A stretch of 9,470 bases of DNA from CAZXYF01 sp964644705 (GTDB lineage Bacteria; Planctomycetota; Brocadiia; SM23-32). The translations under genes were made by a program, and so were the position numbers. This document shows, piece by piece, positions 8,601 through 9,470 of this stretch. Position 1 is the stretch's first letter; every line of letters starts with the position of its first letter. Below the pieces are notes generated by a model, which saw nothing but the letters and a program-made list of their open reading frames with translations, had not been told where the DNA came from and searched no databases. The stretch spans positions 1 to 9,470 of the forward strand of contig CAZXYF010000121.1 in assembly GCA_964644705.1 (NCBI GenBank). The letters run 5' to 3'.

Positions 8601-9395
8601 GGCATTGATGTCATGCGACTCGGATGGACCGTATCGTTGCCGGAAGATTTCAACGTTGTCCGCGAATCCGGAACGTTACGGGAAGTTGACGGCATTCACA
8701 AGATGGAACGCCGCCTCCGGAAGCTCAATCCCGACTCAAAAGTTACCAGCCGGGTTCGTAAAATAAAATCGAGAAGCGCCAACATGAGCCAGCAGGCCGT
8801 GAGTAACGTTCGGGCCATGCAGCAAAGCAAGACCACAGGAGGATCAAGCACCCAGCGGGTTGCAGGATACACTGGAACCCGTCCCCGAGAGGGCGCTACC
8901 TATGTCTTTCAGGCTCTCATTGTGAGCAAAGGCGAACCTGCATGGCTACAGGTCACGTATCTTAAGAGTTCAATAGGGTTCCCTCTGAAAGGCCTGCTCA
9001 TTGCCCTGATCGTGGGATTGTGTGGATGGATGTGGCGAAAAGTGTCCATCCCGGACGCGGGGAAATTACTCGTGCTCTACGGTGCCGCATTGATGGTGCT
9101 GGCGATTCGGACGCTACTGGAGGGGGCCTATCAGGAATATCTGACAGTAATCCTCTTCACTCTCGTTGTTGTGGCTACTGTTGGGCTTCTCTATACTGTT
9201 CACTGCTGGATGCGATCCCTCTGGCGCAGCTGGCGAAGCAACTCCAGACGGAAGAATCATCGACCTACCCGCCGGCCACAACGCGAGTCCACTGAGGAGC
9301 CGAGTCAGAGCACACAAACGGAGGACGAGACCAAACAGGAAGATGAAGAGGAAGTAAAAGGGGATTCCGAATCCGAGAATACGGCCGAAGAATAA
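5610..9395 (+). CDS. Large exported membrane-anchored repeat protein, paralog of the upstream gene product
   Basis: Unknown function; 1,261 residues. A signal peptide (1-33, likely cut after APA) is followed by an N-terminal beta-rich domain ending near LTTLSWQ (W192). Four well-conserved repeats of about 170 residues follow, each with a Y-S/T-I ... AG core (Y228, Y401, Y568, Y740; the AG is absent from the first). The fifth, divergent unit has C917 and P932. A basic linker (about 1028-1095) replaces the long insertion of the upstream protein. Three membrane helices (about 1124-1142, 1151-1167, 1178-1200) put the C-terminus in the cytoplasm, where an Arg-rich stretch is followed by a strongly acidic tail to residue 1261. 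C917 is the only cysteine in the extracytoplasmic part. The gene lies 38 bases after its paralog, with its own ribosome binding site. The two products probably act together at the inner membrane and periplasm. No enzyme motif is visible, so a structural or binding role is inferred, not shown. Confidence 0.95.
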   Translation: MMTDTKKRSLIQQVIWFCLIAVLSLGLIQPAPAQNDAREDGLVINRSETKGTVENGLARFQMSLQVHSYSSEEIRTPLLPPNIAVTDWSVEAGFWGTNAYITRSNRGVELVLKDKGEYEVEIDFVVSVDKSRRIRSIRVPHVKSLIARTTVMLPQKNLKVTAQPETDMKISAEGGSTKVAVYGGEGLTTLSWQTRAPEKELKPVVFANQTMRVGVGRGVMRVNSTIDYSIVQGQRDSFQVRLPEGSSLLDIKGKHIQTWNVEKNDKGTRILQVDLTEAVKRNYALKLVLEKVLPRTDMEVSLPTIEPLNVVREKGQVAVSATSSIRVEAGTMKGISHIDVRKMENIEGIDNQELRLGFRYLKRPFSLSLRLGEVKAKTSLEMSTLVRAGKDTIRLNSQLNYTIRDAGVFQFKIRLSEGLRLVDITGRNINNWELDDKNRVLTVSLRSKAEGQYQLNVETESTDINKNNIVVPTIQGVDVEREVGYVGIVSSPGMKVETGDMSGLSQMDVEELPRHLRQQNPALGFRYIRPGYNLTINVSEIQPEVQAEVRTIYTLEEHELDVATEIHYSIRRAGIFQLRVAVPKELRRTNVQGRGIDDSSYDEEKEILTVNLRSKVKGDYVLTLGTQTTLDAPVKKVSLPVIKTLGTRKERGFLAVVAKSSVRVKAIPDTMNGLDEVGRSNLPPEMLRRAGTVALPFKYFSQPWELTLAVEAIQPRVSTEVFNLLTVGEELVSVSATARYSIANAGVDQVKVKVPTGATAVEFDGSAIKHREKGQENVWTISLQSEQTEQYTLYINFQLKRNKDRTVIPYGGVKTPGVHRETGYLTVTSQPDVELQVAGQDVQNLTPIDSREIPKTFTEGLQSVPLLLAYRYLSHPYTLRITALPHGAAEVTVAVVETARISTTITEEGNKITDLACKLRNTRQQYLDLKLPDGARIWHAFVDDQPVTPLRDEGLTKIPVAQQESGGNNIQEIRVRYSNSREKLGRMGNMRLDSPLVGIDVMRLGWTVSLPEDFNVVRESGTLREVDGIHKMERRLRKLNPDSKVTSRVRKIKSRSANMSQQAVSNVRAMQQSKTTGGSSTQRVAGYTGTRPREGATYVFQALIVSKGEPAWLQVTYLKSSIGFPLKGLLIALIVGLCGWMWRKVSIPDAGKLLVLYGAALMVLAIRTLLEGAYQEYLTVILFTLVVVATVGLLYTVHCWMRSLWRSWRSNSRRKNHRPTRRPQRESTEEPSQSTQTEDETKQEDEEEVKGDSESENTAEE
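6267..8294 (+). repeat. Four protein repeats of about 170 residues (second protein)
   Basis: This region codes for residues 220-895. Each unit shows, in order: a Y-S/T-I strand with a following AG (missing from the first unit), a strand ending in L/V-P-E/K/T or LSEG, a segment like DIxGxxIxxW, and LTVxLRSK or an equivalent. Then come YxLxL, a V-P-x-I strand, RExGxVxV, a stretch like MxGLxxxDVxELP and finally LxFRYxxxPF. Tyrosine landmarks at 228, 401, 568 and 740 give periods of 173, 167 and 172 residues. The units are clearer here than in the upstream paralog. Two sub-domains per unit are likely. Confidence 0.85.
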
Positions 9396-9470
9396 CTCCG
9401 CTCAGGTAAGCGGATCGAACTAAAAGCTTTCGGGTTTCAAACCCGGTTTGGTGTCGATTAGCTGTATTTT
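9396..9470. terminator. Two short hairpins after the operon, possible terminator
   Basis: TCCGCT/AGCGGA (9397-9402 with 9409-9414, 6-base loop) begins two bases after the stop codon. CGGGTTT/AAACCCG (9431-9437 with 9439-9445) is a second inverted repeat with a one-base centre, so a real loop would use fewer pairs. Neither stem is followed directly by a T-run on the + strand; TTTT occurs only at the window end. On the minus strand the second hairpin is followed by GCTTTTA, so it could instead serve a converging gene beyond the window. Terminator function is therefore weakly supported. Confidence 0.35.

Noticed and set aside
1..9470. CRISPR arrays, tRNA or rRNA genes, transposases, toxin-antitoxin pairs
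   Set aside because: No regularly spaced direct repeats, cloverleaf sequences, rRNA motifs or recognisable transposase or toxin motifs were seen on either strand.

Overview
The window is dominated by two large, co-directional genes on the + strand (574-5571 and 5610-9395), separated by only 38 bases and probably one operon. Both encode giant exported, membrane-anchored proteins that I cannot assign to a named family. Each has an N-terminal signal peptide, a roughly 1,000-residue extracytoplasmic region rich in beta strands, and a C-terminal cluster of three membrane helices. The first protein also carries a pseudopilin-like domain of the kind abundant in the PVC bacteria (Planctomycetes, Verrucomicrobia, Lentisphaerae, Kiritimatiellota) and some related uncultured lineages. 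I infer a PVC-type or similar Gram-negative host with moderate confidence; nothing here fixes the phylum.

Layout. Positions 1-573 are a leader with no gene I can defend. The first 160 bases are open to the window edge on both strands. Positions 172-219 hold GC-rich palindromes, and 239-339 hold two inverted copies of a degenerate purine hexamer array. Positions 449-511 hold a few short hairpins, followed by a good sigma70-like promoter (524-552) and a strong ribosome binding site (564-569) just ahead of the first gene. After the second gene, 9396-9470 has two short hairpins and no recognisable gene.

The main result comes from comparing the two proteins by eye. They are ancient tandem paralogs, colinear from the signal peptide to the last membrane helices. 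Each has an N-terminal domain ending in a Leu-Ser-Trp-Gln motif, four repeats of about 170 residues, and a fifth divergent unit with a conserved cysteine at residue 917 in both. Each ends in a three-helix membrane module. The first protein differs by an insertion of about 500 residues just before that module. The insertion contains two extra membrane helices, a pseudopilin-like domain without a prepilin cleavage motif, a charged low-complexity linker, a TPR-like helical pair and a basic helix. The second protein has instead a basic-then-acidic cytoplasmic tail. A plausible reading is a two-component envelope complex of unknown function, one partner carrying an extra protein-interaction module. 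The architecture is seen in the sequence; the function is not.
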